From positions 17,888,475 to 17,952,474 of the forward strand of contig OZ024898.1 in assembly GCA_964017195.1 (NCBI GenBank): a DNA stretch of 64,000 nt, written 5' to 3'. The DNA comes from Siderastrea radians. Taxonomy: Eukaryota > Cnidaria > Anthozoa > Scleractinia > Rhizangiidae. The notes below the pieces were generated by a model that was given only the letters and a program-made list of their open reading frames with translations, was not told the DNA's origin and ran no database searches. Below, piece after piece: positions 24,801-35,631 of the stretch. The translations under genes and the position numbers were made by a program. Every line of letters begins with the position of its first letter. Position 1 is the stretch's first letter.

Positions 24801-27800
24801 GGCTTTCCGCTCCAACAACAACAGTAATTAGCTCCTCATCAGTGACATCACTTGTCCCAAGTATCCCATAGATGGCCTTCTTAGCTGACTTGATCATGGC
24901 CTCATGGATGCCACCAAAGTGCGGTGCCCCTGGCGGATTGAAATTCCATTTCACGCCTCTATAAGCGGTGATCTGCTGAATCCTGTCCTGATCCAACTGA
25001 CTGACGAGTTCCTTCAGTTCGCTGACGGCTCCCACGAAGTTCGTTCCGCAGTCGCTGACCATCTCCGTCGGTACACCTCGTCGACTGGTGAATCTTGTGA
25101 AGGCATTAAGGAAGCTGTCAGTGTCCAAGCCAAATGCTACTTCTAAATGAACTGCGCGGGTTGATAAGCAGGTGAACAAGCACAGCCACCTTTTCTGTCG
25201 GCGCACACCTCGTCCTTGCACAGTGGTGAACGGCCCGGCATAATCCACAGCTGTTTGGTCAAACGGACGAAAGGTAAACCTGAGGCGGATCTTCGGGAGC
25301 GGAGCCATGATCTGCTTAGAAGTCTTGTTCTTCCTTCTCTTGCAAGTATTACATTCTCCTTCCCATTCTCGAATCTCTTCACGTGCTGCTATTATCCAGT
25401 ATCTTTCACTAACTTGGGACAACACAAAGTTAGTGCCTGCTGAATGGTTGGCCTGCTCATGATAATGCTTGACAATAAGTTTGGTAACCCAGTGTCCTCG
25501 AGGCAATACCATGGGGAATCGCACATCATATGGCAGGTATTCGGCAAACTGCAATCTTCCATTTGAACGGATGCAACCATCTTCATCAAGCATGGGGTTC
25601 AGCTTGATAAGTGGGCTCTTCGGCGGTAGGGACTTCCCGAATGCCAATGCCTTGTACTCATTATGAAAAGCTTCTCGTTGACAGGACCGCACCACCTCTT
25701 CCTCAGCCTCTCTGATCTCATGCGGTAACAACACTTTACTGGTCTGCTTCTCACCCTTCTTCGACATATTGTGGAGAGCTCTTCTCACTCTTGCATGAAC
25801 ACCAACTAATCGACTCCAACTTGAAAAGCGTTTTGGATCCAACCTCCAGCTTGCACGGTTGGTTTCCTGACACGGCTTGGCGACATTCTGAATTGGGTTG
25901 GTCTGTACGGTCACGTGTGCGGAGATTTCCCTTTCCTGTTCTCTCACAGCTTTCATCTCCTGCATGACCTTTGGACGGTCTGCCTGCTGCATCTTAGGCC
26001 ATGCATCCTTCTCTTTACGCAACCATTCGGGGCCATCCCACCACAAAGGGGATTCGGCAAGTTCAGATGGACTACTTCCTCTGGAGCACAGGTCTGCAGG
26101 ATTTTGTTCGGTGGGGACATGCTGCCATTGTACTGGTTCTGTGCTGATTTGTATTTCACCTATGCGATTTGCAACAAACGGCCGGAAATCTCTTCCCCTT
26201 CCACGAATCCACCATAACACGTCTGTGCTGTCAGAGTAAAAGGTTGCAGCTTTTACCGGTACTTCTAGAGCTCGCGATACGGACTGGGTTAACCTCAACC
26301 CCACAATAGCTCCCATTAATTCCAATCTAGGTATCGTCATAGGTGTAAGTGGAGCAACTTTACTCTTCGAGGCTATCAATCGGCTGGTTACTGAACCATC
26401 TGCATACTCGCATCGTAAGTACGATACAGCTCCATAGGCTTGCTGTGACGCATCAACAAAGGTCACCACTTCCCTGCTCTTCACGGGTTGCTGATTTCGT
26501 AAGCCACGGGGAGCTTTGACATTTGCTAAACATGGCAACTGTGAGAACCAATTCTGGATGCGATTAGCCACTTCATCTTCAACTTCCTCATCCCAGTCAT
26601 ATCCTCGATGCCACAGTTCTTGAAGCATAATCTTTGCTTGTACAATGAAAGGACTGATCAGGCCAAGTGGATCAAAGACTGTTGCAACCTTCTTTAAAAC
26701 ACTCCTCTTCGTAATAGGATAGTCAAACGGTGCTGGGATTGCAGGTACTACGAATACATCTTCGGTACTGTTCCACTGTAAGCCAAGTGTGCTAGTGACT
26801 GTAGCTTTGTTGTCTCTAATGTTCACTTCTGTGGCTCGGTCTTCTTCCGGTATGACTGCCATGACCTTGTCTGAGTTTGATACCCACTTCCGGGCATGCA
26901 TACCTGCTTTTGCCCACAGAGCACTGAGTTCATGGTAAAGCTCAATCCCTTTCTCATCCTCTTCAACACTGTCAAGTGAGTCATCCATGTAAGTGGATTG
27001 AAGAACAGTTTCGGCAGCTGACGGATACTCTGTTCGGTGACGCCTGGCATTTTCCTGAGCAATGAACTGGGCTTCCATGGGGGCTGAGTTTTTCCCGAAC
27101 ACAACTCTGCAGAACTCGTACACATCTGGCTCGCGGTCTGTTTCTCCGTCTCGCCACAGAATTCGGAACAATGGACGATCTTCTTCTTTGATTTCTATTT
27201 GGAGGTACATCTCCTGGATGTCGCAGACAAGGGCGATCGGGTTGCGGCGGAAACGAATCAGAACATCAAACAGCTCTCTTTGCAGTTTTGGTCCAGCATG
27301 AATGACATCATTTAGGGATATGCCATTGCACTTTGCAGAACAATCAAAGACAATTCTTACTTTGGTTGTAGATTTGCTCATTTTAACAATAGGGAAGTGC
27401 GGCAAGTACCAGACTTCAGGGGGTGGCGGCTCATTTTCAGGAACCCTGCGAAGGTATCCTTTCTCTATGTACGTCTCAATGGTTTTCTGATACTCCGCTT
27501 CGACAAATTCCTTCTTCGTCAAGTTTCTCTCGGTGCTACAAAGTCGGGATTCTGCCACTTGTCGATTGTTTGGCAATTGTGGCCTCTGTTCTTTCCATGG
27601 CACTGCGATACTGTATCTCCCATTATTGTAATGAACAGAACTGCTGACTTTCTCCAGAGCCAATTTCTCTTCTTCAGTACAAACAATTGACACATTCGGT
27701 TCAGTTCCATAGTTCTCGATTTCCCAAAAACGCTTTAGAGTTTGATCCAACTCACAACAACTTCCAGCTCCGTAAACCGGTCCAGCTTCTCGAGTTAGCA

Positions 27801-30800
27801 GTGTTCTAATTGTGTGCGTCCTAGTTCCCGACTCCACTCTTCCATCCGGACGCCCAATACAAGTCCAACCAAGTGGACCCAAACGCGCAACTGGCTCACC
27901 CACTCTTCCACGGACATCCACAAAAGAATAATGTAAATCAGCATTGTCGACCCCAATTAACAAGTCCACCAGTCCGTCCTTTGCTGGCGATGGGAAATCG
28001 CACTCGACAAGGTGAGGCCACTTGTCTTGACTTGCCCTCCAATTCTCAACCTGATAGCTCCCGGTCACGTTGCGGGGACAAGTCTTCACCTCAATTTCCT
28101 TCTTAAACTGTCCATTCACACTTTCAATCTCGATTGTCAATGGCATGGTTTGAAATGTCTCGACCGAGTTGTTCAGTACATGAACTTTGACTGTTTGGTA
28201 AGACTCCCTTAACCCAAGAGCTCCGGCTACTTCTTCATTCAGAAAGGACTCGTTTGAGGCATCGTCCAGGATTGCATTCACTTTGACCTTCTTTCCTTGT
28301 GCCTTTACCCATACCGGAATGGTTCGCAGCGAATAGGCTTCATGTAGGCGTATTGAGTTGCATGTCGTCATAGCTCGCAATGCAGGACCGCCTTCTCCTT
28401 CGGGTGATGCCGGTGGACTGGCTGCCCCCTCCCGTGCACTAAGTGAGGGATAAGCATTACCTTCAACCACTGACTGTGCGGCATCCACGGGTTGGCTGAT
28501 AGCAGGCAGACTTTCGTGTAAGAGGCGGTGGTGGTTTCCCCGGCAACCATCAATTTGGCACATGTGTGACTTGGTGCAGGCTCTACCCTGGTGATCTCCA
28601 GCCAAACACCGAAAACACAACCGTTTATCCTTTGCAAACTGCCAGCGATCATCATAGCTCTTTTGTTGAAAGTCCGGACACGACCATACTCCATGATAAG
28701 GGGAACCACAACATGCACAGGGGGGCTTGCGGTTTAACTGGTTTTGCCACCCAGGTGGTCTCTTGCTCCTTCCTGACAAGTCTGACCCTATATGGAAATT
28801 GCGGAACTTTGGACGGTAATTAGTCTTGCTTGGCACCTGAACATTTTCTGACTTTTCTTTTCCTACTAGACCATAAGACATCTCCATTGCTTCCACTTGA
28901 ATTCGCACCTCTTCTTTGAGCCAGTCTTTTAAGCATAGCACCGATCGCTCGCGGCTCTGTTCTTGCAACCAACGGCTATACTTTTGAACTTGGTCTTCTG
29001 TAAGCTTTTTGACCAGCAGGCTGTGCAAGGTTCCTTCCCCCAGCTCCCCTTCGCGTCCTTCGGCTTGCAGTTTCACTACAGTTATCCTAACCAGATCCGC
29101 AAACTTCTCAAAACCTTGCACATCATGTCTCCGCAGTGATGCCATCTTCTCCAGCTGATCCATGTAGGCCCGCAGTTGACGACGCTGACCCCCGAATTTG
29201 GACTGTAAAATCTCTTTAGCTTCTTCGTACTCAGGCTCGGAAATTCCAAGGCCTCTGATGGATTCAAGGGCGTTTCCGAACAAACATTGACGCAATCTTG
29301 CCATTTTCAGGTTGGCTGGCTCCTTAGATTTATCCACTAGGCTCTCGAACAGCCCCCAAAATTCCTCAAATTTCGTCTTGTCTCCTCCGTAAGTCGGTAC
29401 TTTCAACGGTTTCAAACGATTGTTCGCGGAGACTCCTCCTGGCGAAACCCCAGAAGCTCCTGTGTCGTCGTGACCACTGTAATTTCCTTGGAGGTTTGTC
29501 GGCGGCGAGCCCGAACTAAGCTGTCCCTCTGAAACGATTGGCGTAGTTAAATTGGAAGCCGACGTCCCTTGCAAAGCACTCACGGTCACGGCGGAATTTT
29601 GAACACATGTTTTCACGGCCTCGTGGGCTTTCTCAATCGCGGCTTGAATTTCCAATTCAAGCGATTGACTTTCTTCTATGGCGGCGTTTTGACTCTTTAC
29701 ATCCCCATTTTCCAAATACACGACGCTCAATTCGTCTAAAATTTCCAATGTTGTATCTAACAGCGACCATAACTGCTCTATGTCCTTTTCAATAGCGATC
29801 GCATCCTTCGACGTGATGCACAGTTTCTCCATGTGGTGACGAATCTTCGTCATTTCGGTTTTCCTCTGTCGCTTTCCTCGTTTTAGCTTCAAGAGCTCCT
29901 TCTCTCTTTCCAGTTTCGTTTCGTCGTCGTTATCTTTCTCGGTTTCTTCGGTATCGGTCCCCAGTGCTTGATCGGCGGTTAAGTTTTCTTGATCGGTCAT
30001 CTTGAGCGAAAGCGGCCAAATTATAATTCCTCACGGTTAACTTGCGACGGTAAACACTCCAACAGTTTTCCTGAATAACTACTACATTCGGTATTAAAAT
30101 AGCCAGTCTCCCGTCGTGGTCGCCAAAAAATGTAGGGGAGAGAAAACCACTCCAAAAGGACGATTCCAAAACGATTTAATTATGAACTTTTACATTTCAG
30201 TTCACTACTCGAACGAAAAACAAATCTCTCTTCCTTAGCACCGCGTGCTCGGCTCAACTTCGCGAAATCTGTCAATCATAAACAGAACGTCTGATTGGCT
30301 ATTAAAAACGGAAACGATTACATCATTGTGTCCTTGCGTGACGCGTTACAAACTAAATCTCTTTTGTCCAAAGCCCGAAAGTGTTCCGAATTGTCCTCCA
30401 ATAATAGAGGATCTGTTCTGTAAAACCAAGCTCGAAAGGTCATTCTAGAGGCTGGGCACAGCTTAATTTTTTTTTCGGGCATCAAACTGAACACATATTT
30501 TACTCAGGAGCAGTCTTGTTTGGTTTTTTCAACGTTTCCATATCCTGTCATTAACTGTCAAGGCTTGTCAAATCTCCTTGGATTATTGGCTGTTGGCTTG
30601 AATGAACTTGAAACGGCGCTCATGTACAACAACAAAATAAAACTTATTCTGAAGTAAATGGGTTATCTTCATCTCGTTCGGATGTTCAGTTAACAAATAA
30701 CATGAACTGCCCCTATTAGTCTGGTCAAAATTTATACCATCAAGATTGAAAATGAGCAAACACCAAACACGCTTTAAATTATGGCATAAGTTTTGCGGAT

Positions 30801-33800
30801 GCGAAGTAAGCCTATTTAAAGTTAGGCGCTTTGAGGAACGCAAAAAAACTTGTTTTTCGGAAGCTTTTCGGATAAAATAGTCTTAAACCGACAACTGCTT
30901 CGCTTAAAAGATTATTACTAGTGAAAAGTTCTAGGACAAGAAAATCGACAATTGCACAAACCGATCCGACAGTTAAAATTGAAAGCAATTATTCACCGTA
31001 AGTGATGCTTGTGCAGTTGCCTTGCGACTGTGCTTTGACCTACTGTTATGAATTAAAAAACACAAAATAATAAACAGAGAAATCATTTTTGAAAAAGTTT
31101 ATTCGAAAACCCGTAAGTTTATACTTAAATGCAATTCGCGTTACGCTTCCAGCATGGCAAAATATTCTAAGACTACATCTGTCACAAATCTGAGCTCGTT
31201 TTCTAATAATTTTTTGAAGTTGAAAGTAAATGACACATTTCTAATGACATAAATTCAATTTCAAAATGTAATTTCTTTGACCGTAATAAATACTCAAAAT
31301 CATGCACCTTAAACCCTTTAAAAACTTCACTTACTCGGTTGTGTTTCAGAACAAGGCAAGCTTTCCGCCGTGAAGAAAACAACGCGATGAGGTCCTTTGA
31401 AGGCAGCTTTCGTAACTTGAAGTTTTCACCTACTACCACTATTCTTTTGAACTTTTTCTTCCCATTTATAGGTATTAAATGTTTTTTTCTCAAGTTTAAA
31501 ACTACAGTACCGTGGAACAATCGTTTTGCTAAATAAACTTAAACTTTTTAAAGAAACCTCTTTTTCAAAAGCGACGATGGTCATGCGATTTCCCGCCAAG
31601 AAAAATGCCGGTTGCCCAAGAGCACCGCGCAATTTCCCGCCAAGAAAAGATGGCATTCTCCACTCCCGGTTGGGTTGCCTTGGGACTTCCCTCCCCCTCC
31701 CCCAGAGTCTGTACGGGCATACGCTGACGTCACAACCAAAATTCTTCGGATCGATAGATTACCAAATTTCCTTAGCAATGGAGCTCTGCTGGCGGGCTTT
31801 GGCCGTAGGCTCCGCTAAAAATTTGTATGAGTACATACGTCTTATACTGCCTCCTGAATGACTTTTAATCATTGTAACTTTACCTTTTTGTCATTCAAGT
31901 TGATGGGGAGTGTTTGTAACTCTTTGACAGTGAAACTAGACCATAGGTCACAGTGGCATGCTTACATTTTCAGTTTGACTTCGATTTCCACACAACCATT
32001 TCACTTCGTGCCATACCTGACATCCAGATGCAAAAGGTTATGTTTTTGCACACAAACAAAACATACTAGTATTTTTATAAAGTCAAATTTAGCGAGAAAT
32101 TTCTGTATACAAATGATCAAATCACAAAAGCAAATTGCGCAGGAAATATCAAATTGAATTAATAATCTGTCATCCCGGTTTCATGATCTTTGAACTCAAA
32201 ATCGGTGACTTCATGGACCACAGGAGCAGTAGATCGTGTCTCTGAAAGTGGGACGGTTATTTTATAATCGAAATACTACACTAGTTTAAAAAACGTTGTT
32301 AAATATACGATACAATTGCATTGCATAAGGAAGATTTGTTGTTTTGTAAGGGTTTCAAATTGCTATCGAGACTGGAAGCTTAGATATATTTTCGTATAAA
32401 GAAATCGAGAAAAGCAACTTTATACATTTTACCTGTTCCTGTTGCGAGAACTCCATCGCTGCCATCGGGTTATACTCCGTTAAAGCCAAGGAAACCTTTG
32501 GTGATTTTCGCAGAAATTAGCACTTGAACGCGTGCAGCAAAGTAAAGATTACACCAATTTCGTAAGGTTTCTTTATTTGAATATAATGAGATCACAAAAT
32601 GATGAATGATTCAGGGCGAACTTGTACATGAAATCGAATATCAAGGACGTTGAGGCGATAGCACACAAGTTATCTACCCGTTCTTCTCACAAAAAGAAAA
32701 ACAGTCTTCCTTGCTGCCAGCGCGTGATCACTTGCAAATGCCTGGGGCAGCAAAATAGCGCATGATTTTGATATTCCATATTTTGTACCCAGTCTCCAAC
32801 TGCCAACAGGAGACAAACGATGGCTTCGCAAACTTTCCCTGTTTTAACACTTTTGTTACGGGTTTTTGAAGAATTCTACCATCTATGGCTCCAAGCCAAA
32901 TACATAAATAGTTCCATTGTTTAAAGCTTAGCTAATAGAACCAAATTTATCGGGACGTAGGGGCCATTGTCCCAAGATAATCTCAGGTTTATAGGTGCCC
33001 GTGCGGGCTCCTTGTACAGAAATTTGGTCGCCCGCATGTACAACTTAGGTGCCCCTGGCGACCGGGTGCCCGTTAGGCACCAGCCTTGCCTATGCAAAAA
33101 GATGTTATACATATGTAAGTTTTTTAAATGAAAAAAAAAACAGACTTTTGTTTATATTGCTGGGCTAAAAATTAATTAACTTCAGTGCTTGGTCGCCACT
33201 CAGGCCAGTATCCCCGAATTCTTAGTGGCCCAGGCCAAAATAAAGTAGCCCTCAAATTTCCTCTACTAACACACAAAAGAATTTAAACCATTTTTACTCG
33301 AATAAACGCCTCACGACTGTTTGAGCCCATGGTTTTTAGTAGGGTGTTTGACTGAAACGCCAAAAGAAATTTGCTTGATCTTAACTTTGTCTTGAAAGCT
33401 CACATTTGCCAATGTACTGTCGAGAAATTGCTAAAATTGTTATAGTAATAGAAACTCTGTTCGATCTGTGGTGGGGATCATTCGTCTCGTTCTTGTTTGC
33501 TCTTTTCTTTGACACCTATAGGTTCTGACTTGGTCCTTAAACTCCCAAAGAAAAACTGGGCCATTATTTTCCAAATACGGACAAAATAATCCTGTCAACA
33601 TCTATAAACTTCAGTATCAAGATTCTCAGTTTCTTTCTATTGCTTTTGAATTCAGGTGAAAAGTAAGTCTATTATATTGCGCAGTATTGAGTGATTTTGC
33701 CGCATATTCATGTTTGAAAACATACCACATTGAACTCTGGGTATGTGTGGATTCTCGTGTCAGTAAATTCAAAATGGCATCTACATATCAGAGCGGTCTA

Positions 33801-35631
33801 AAAACTTGATCAAGAATGACTTTGAATTTTGCACTTTAGAACTTAACTTTTACTACAATTGATGAACTTAGAGTTGAGGAAAGAAAGAAAAGAAAAGAAA
33901 GGTACTCCAATGAAAGAACATTTTCTTTTGTTGTTATTGCTACTCTTTTCGTACTTCTCAAATCATACTCGCCCTTCGGGCAATCAAATCTCAACTTTTA
34001 GTGGCCCTGGACACTTTTTAATCGCCACGGGCGACCGTGCGACCGCCAAGTTTTAACCCTGATATTGTGTTCCCCCATTAATTTTGTCTACTGTTTGTGT
34101 TATTTAATTTATATTTATTAAGATTTCTTGATGTACTTGTAAACTGAAAATGTATCTCTTTTTGTTGTATTGCAATATCTTGAAAAAGTTGTTTAACATT
34201 GAAGTGGAGTTTATTCACAAATAGGAAAGATATGATTAAGTTTTTCCACTGCTATTTTAGGCTAATTTTAAGGAAGGGGAGAAGTTTGCACACAGTTAAC
34301 TAGAGCTGCATGTACCTGCCGCAGCTTGCTCCTTGATTGTGCTCAAGATTACTATTTGCAAAATGAAACAGAATATCTCAACTTCCCATTTCTTTCATTC
34401 CCCCCTGTTTCACAAGTGACATTTTTTTATGGTTACCACTCCCTTTTTCCTGGGTTCCTATCTCCTGTCACGTTAATCAATGGCCAAGAAATCATTGTTA
34501 CTGTCAGTCTCTGTCATGCGTGACCAGTATTTTGAATACCGGAAAAGTTGTGTTAGACCCCTGGGGGAGGGAGGGGGGCTTATTTAATTTCAGGCCCCGT
34601 GAACTGTATTTCAAATGTTTAAACGTTTAATCTTAAAACCTAGTTTTTAGATCAATATAGACCAGTCAACATTATGAATTTTTCTAGCCTTTAGAGTAAT
34701 ACACCAACTGGGGATGAAGTGTGGCTTACAGTATTTACTTGATTAAGCACCACCGCGCTCTTTAAATTTTTAGTGTTTTGAATGCAGTGCTTACTCGGGG
34801 GTGGTGTTTATTTGAAGGCGGCACTATTTAAAAATCGTAGTTAACATTTGTAAACAATAACAAGCAAATGTTAACAACAAATAAACATGTTTTAAATGTC
34901 ATTCACTGCCTCCATTTGGTGGCAAAAAAATTCTTGTGGTATTTTTACAAAATGTCAATGTCACTGTCTTGTCCCCTTCATGATCCAAGTCCAAAAGCTG
35001 CATCATCTGATGTGCCTCCTCACTCCACATCAGAAGGCCTAGATTTGTCACATTCAAAGGATTCATTTCTGATGATGCTTTGATTAAGTGCTGCATTGTT
35101 GTGAATGAATGTGGTGCTTATTTGAAGGCTGCGCTCCTTAATATTTTTGCTGTTATATGTGGCGCTTAATCTGGGGAGGTGCCTAATCGAGTAAATACAG
35201 TAACAGAGATTAGGAGAGTTTAATGACAAAATCTGATGCCCCACAAGGAGGAGGGGGGCTCATTAGAGAAGGCAGTTAATAGAGAAGGGGGCTCATTAGA
35301 GCTTTTACTGCTTGGATTGAAAGTGCTTTGTGAGATTGCAAAGTTCCAAGAAATGTGTAATGTAAGGTGTAATTCTTCATTCCAACTCCACATTTGGAGA
35401 CCTGATTCAAATCCCCAAAACGCTGGTCACAGAGGGTGTAGATTGACAGTAATTTGAGTATTGTAGCTATAATTTACATCTAACTATAACACTTTCCGTG
35501 TGTTATTTTGCTTACATTACACTACTTCCTTTCTTTCTTTTCAGGTAGCAGCCGGTTCTCTGACAGTTATTGGCCTTTTTGGTTCAGCTTCAGAAGTCGG
35601 AACTCTAACGGGGACATTGTTGCTATTATAG
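18831..35631 (+). CDS. UBA-domain peptidyl-tRNA hydrolase 2-like protein (5 exons, 233 aa)
   Basis: Exons 18831-19004, 20849-20941, 22153-22385, 22952-23066 and 35545-35631 (TAG) join in frame to 233 codons. A UBA domain (about residues 40-82: [20 protein letters not shown], then [12 protein letters not shown]) precedes the PTH2 fold (about 118-233). The PTH2 part shows [36 protein letters not shown] and the active-site HDAGKTQ. The last exon supplies the C-terminal strand ([12 protein letters not shown], ending TGTLLLL). PTH2 enzymes release amino acids or peptides from peptidyl-tRNA, and the UBA suggests ubiquitin binding. The start used is the ATG at 18831, with a second ATG at 18840. The last intron is ~12.5 kb and contains an antisense BEL/Pao element. 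Without that intron's far exon the protein would lack its final beta-strand. Confidence 0.85.
19005..20848. other. Intron 1 of the PTH2-like gene
   Basis: AT-rich intron, GT at 19005 and AG at 20848. A repeat-like GC-richer patch (about 19595-19800, GCGAGCCAGCCC and AAGCCGGGCTGGCCTGG motifs) is visible. No coding exon is supported. Confidence 0.6.
20942..22152. other. Intron 2 of the PTH2-like gene
   Basis: No coding signal. From about 21,920 to 22,140 it has an irregular purine-rich array of AAAGGG/TTCCAAAGG units bounded by GAAACCAGGTTTC-like and TTTTAAAACCTG-like ends. Confidence 0.55.
23067..24010. other. Left part of the long PTH2-like intron
   Basis: Starts with GT at 23067 after the DAGKTQ exon. 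No further exon is supported before the BEL/Pao 3' LTR. Short frames (23329-23547, 23656-23847) have no domain. Confidence 0.55.
24011..24250 (-). repeat. BEL/Pao 3' LTR
   Basis: 240 bp, identical by eye to the copy at 30131-30370. In element orientation it is the downstream LTR, preceded by the polypurine tract at 24251-24265. Confidence 0.95.
24251..24265 (-). other. Polypurine tract of the BEL/Pao element
   Basis: On the element strand GTGGGGAGGGGGAAA abuts the 3' LTR, the position and composition expected for the plus-strand primer. Confidence 0.85.
24367..30000 (-). CDS. BEL/Pao gag-pol polyprotein, 1877 aa, intact
   Basis: A single uninterrupted frame from the ATG at 30000. In order: a charged N-terminus with predicted coil (about 25-130); a DUF1759-type gag region (about 205-370); two CX2CX4HX4C zinc knuckles (C428-C441 and C462-C475) and a further Cys/His cluster (481-495); an aspartic protease of DUF1758 type around D579 ([11 protein letters not shown], where DSG is more usual); reverse transcriptase with D927 and YMDD at 1004-1007; RNase H with D1183, E1227 and D1257; an integrase HHCC finger (H1514, H1519, C1550, C1553); an integrase core D1586-D1650-E1700; and a DUF5641-type tail (about 1780-1875). 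All catalytic residues I can place are present. The coding strand is opposite to the host gene. Confidence 0.96.
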   Translation of the reverse strand: MTDQENLTADQALGTDTEETEKDNDDETKLEREKELLKLKRGKRQRKTEMTKIRHHMEKLCITSKDAIAIEKDIEQLWSLLDTTLEILDELSVVYLENGDVKSQNAAIEESQSLELEIQAAIEKAHEAVKTCVQNSAVTVSALQGTSASNLTTPIVSEGQLSSGSPPTNLQGNYSGHDDTGASGVSPGGVSANNRLKPLKVPTYGGDKTKFEEFWGLFESLVDKSKEPANLKMARLRQCLFGNALESIRGLGISEPEYEEAKEILQSKFGGQRRQLRAYMDQLEKMASLRRHDVQGFEKFADLVRITVVKLQAEGREGELGEGTLHSLLVKKLTEDQVQKYSRWLQEQSRERSVLCLKDWLKEEVRIQVEAMEMSYGLVGKEKSENVQVPSKTNYRPKFRNFHIGSDLSGRSKRPPGWQNQLNRKPPCACCGSPYHGVWSCPDFQQKSYDDRWQFAKDKRLCFRCLAGDHQGRACTKSHMCQIDGCRGNHHRLLHESLPAISQPVDAAQSVVEGNAYPSLSAREGAASPPASPEGEGGPALRAMTTCNSIRLHEAYSLRTIPVWVKAQGKKVKVNAILDDASNESFLNEEVAGALGLRESYQTVKVHVLNNSVETFQTMPLTIEIESVNGQFKKEIEVKTCPRNVTGSYQVENWRASQDKWPHLVECDFPSPAKDGLVDLLIGVDNADLHYSFVDVRGRVGEPVARLGPLGWTCIGRPDGRVESGTRTHTIRTLLTREAGPVYGAGSCCELDQTLKRFWEIENYGTEPNVSIVCTEEEKLALEKVSSSVHYNNGRYSIAVPWKEQRPQLPNNRQVAESRLCSTERNLTKKEFVEAEYQKTIETYIEKGYLRRVPENEPPPPEVWYLPHFPIVKMSKSTTKVRIVFDCSAKCNGISLNDVIHAGPKLQRELFDVLIRFRRNPIALVCDIQEMYLQIEIKEEDRPLFRILWRDGETDREPDVYEFCRVVFGKNSAPMEAQFIAQENARRHRTEYPSAAETVLQSTYMDDSLDSVEEDEKGIELYHELSALWAKAGMHARKWVSNSDKVMAVIPEEDRATEVNIRDNKATVTSTLGLQWNSTEDVFVVPAIPAPFDYPITKRSVLKKVATVFDPLGLISPFIVQAKIMLQELWHRGYDWDEEVEDEVANRIQNWFSQLPCLANVKAPRGLRNQQPVKSREVVTFVDASQQAYGAVSYLRCEYADGSVTSRLIASKSKVAPLTPMTIPRLELMGAIVGLRLTQSVSRALEVPVKAATFYSDSTDVLWWIRGRGRDFRPFVANRIGEIQISTEPVQWQHVPTEQNPADLCSRGSSPSELAESPLWWDGPEWLRKEKDAWPKMQQADRPKVMQEMKAVREQEREISAHVTVQTNPIQNVAKPCQETNRASWRLDPKRFSSWSRLVGVHARVRRALHNMSKKGEKQTSKVLLPHEIREAEEEVVRSCQREAFHNEYKALAFGKSLPPKSPLIKLNPMLDEDGCIRSNGRLQFAEYLPYDVRFPMVLPRGHWVTKLIVKHYHEQANHSAGTNFVLSQVSERYWIIAAREEIREWEGECNTCKRRKNKTSKQIMAPLPKIRLRFTFRPFDQTAVDYAGPFTTVQGRGVRRQKRWLCLFTCLSTRAVHLEVAFGLDTDSFLNAFTRFTSRRGVPTEMVSDCGTNFVGAVSELKELVSQLDQDRIQQITAYRGVKWNFNPPGAPHFGGIHEAMIKSAKKAIYGILGTSDVTDEELITVVVGAESLVNSRPLTYQSADPRDVVPLTPNHFLHGQLGGQFAPETVDTTDFSPRKRWRKVQEIISQVWRRWLQEYLPLLSPRPKWTEVVKDLKKDDVVLVLDPKLPRGQWPLGRITKTYPGRDGHTRVAKIQCGTKTVVRPIHKLVPLQEH
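30109..30125 (-). other. tRNA-Arg primer binding site
   Basis: Five bases inside the 5' LTR the element strand reads TGGCGACCACGACGGGA. This is the complement of the 3' end of a tRNA-Arg whose acceptor side ends CGTGGTCG plus CCA. The match covers at least the 3'-most 11-12 nt, and probably more. Primer assignment rests on my knowledge of tRNA-Arg sequences. Confidence 0.75.
30131..30370 (-). repeat. BEL/Pao 5' LTR
   Basis: The upstream LTR in element orientation, identical by eye to 24011-24250 and followed (on +) by the AAGCC target duplication. Confidence 0.95.
30371..34725. other. Remainder of the long PTH2-like intron, repeat-rich
   Basis: No exon is supported. Visible structure: two copies of AATTTCCCGCCAAGAAAA-like sequence near 31,590 and 31,630, a TGACGTCA near 31,724, and two GC-richer repeat patches with GTCGCC/GGTGCCC motifs at about 32,990-33,240 and 33,965-34,060. 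These patches look like fragments of one dispersed family. Short minus-strand frames (for example 31203-31520) have no recognisable domain. Confidence 0.5.
34726..35203. mobile_element. TIR element (MITE, ~478 bp) in the PTH2-like intron
   Basis: The left end TTACAGTATTTACTTGATTA pairs, with few mismatches, with the inverted right end (TAATCGAGTAAATACAGTAA). Sub-terminal GCACC/GGTGC and TTTGAAGGC motifs also recur in inverse order. The exact ends and target duplication are unclear. It lies about 340 bp upstream of the last PTH2-like exon. Confidence 0.6.

Larger units (their letters stand above)
24011..30370 (-). mobile_element. Complete BEL/Pao LTR retrotransposon (6360 bp)
   Basis: Two 240-bp direct LTRs (24011-24250 and 30131-30370) start TGTAGG and end GTCCA, so TG...CA as expected. 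By eye they are identical. AAGCC directly precedes the left LTR and directly follows the right one, giving a 5-bp target duplication, usual for BEL/Pao. On the minus strand the order is 5' LTR, tRNA-Arg primer site, one gag-pol ORF, polypurine tract, 3' LTR. Nothing resembling an env ORF is present. The element sits in the last intron of the PTH2-like gene, antisense to it. An intact frame plus identical LTRs indicate a very young, possibly active insertion. Confidence 0.95.

Noticed and set aside
31203..31520. 105-codon minus-strand frame in the PTH2-like intron
   Set aside because: Lys-rich, no domain, no splice context, and it lies in repeat-rich intron sequence.
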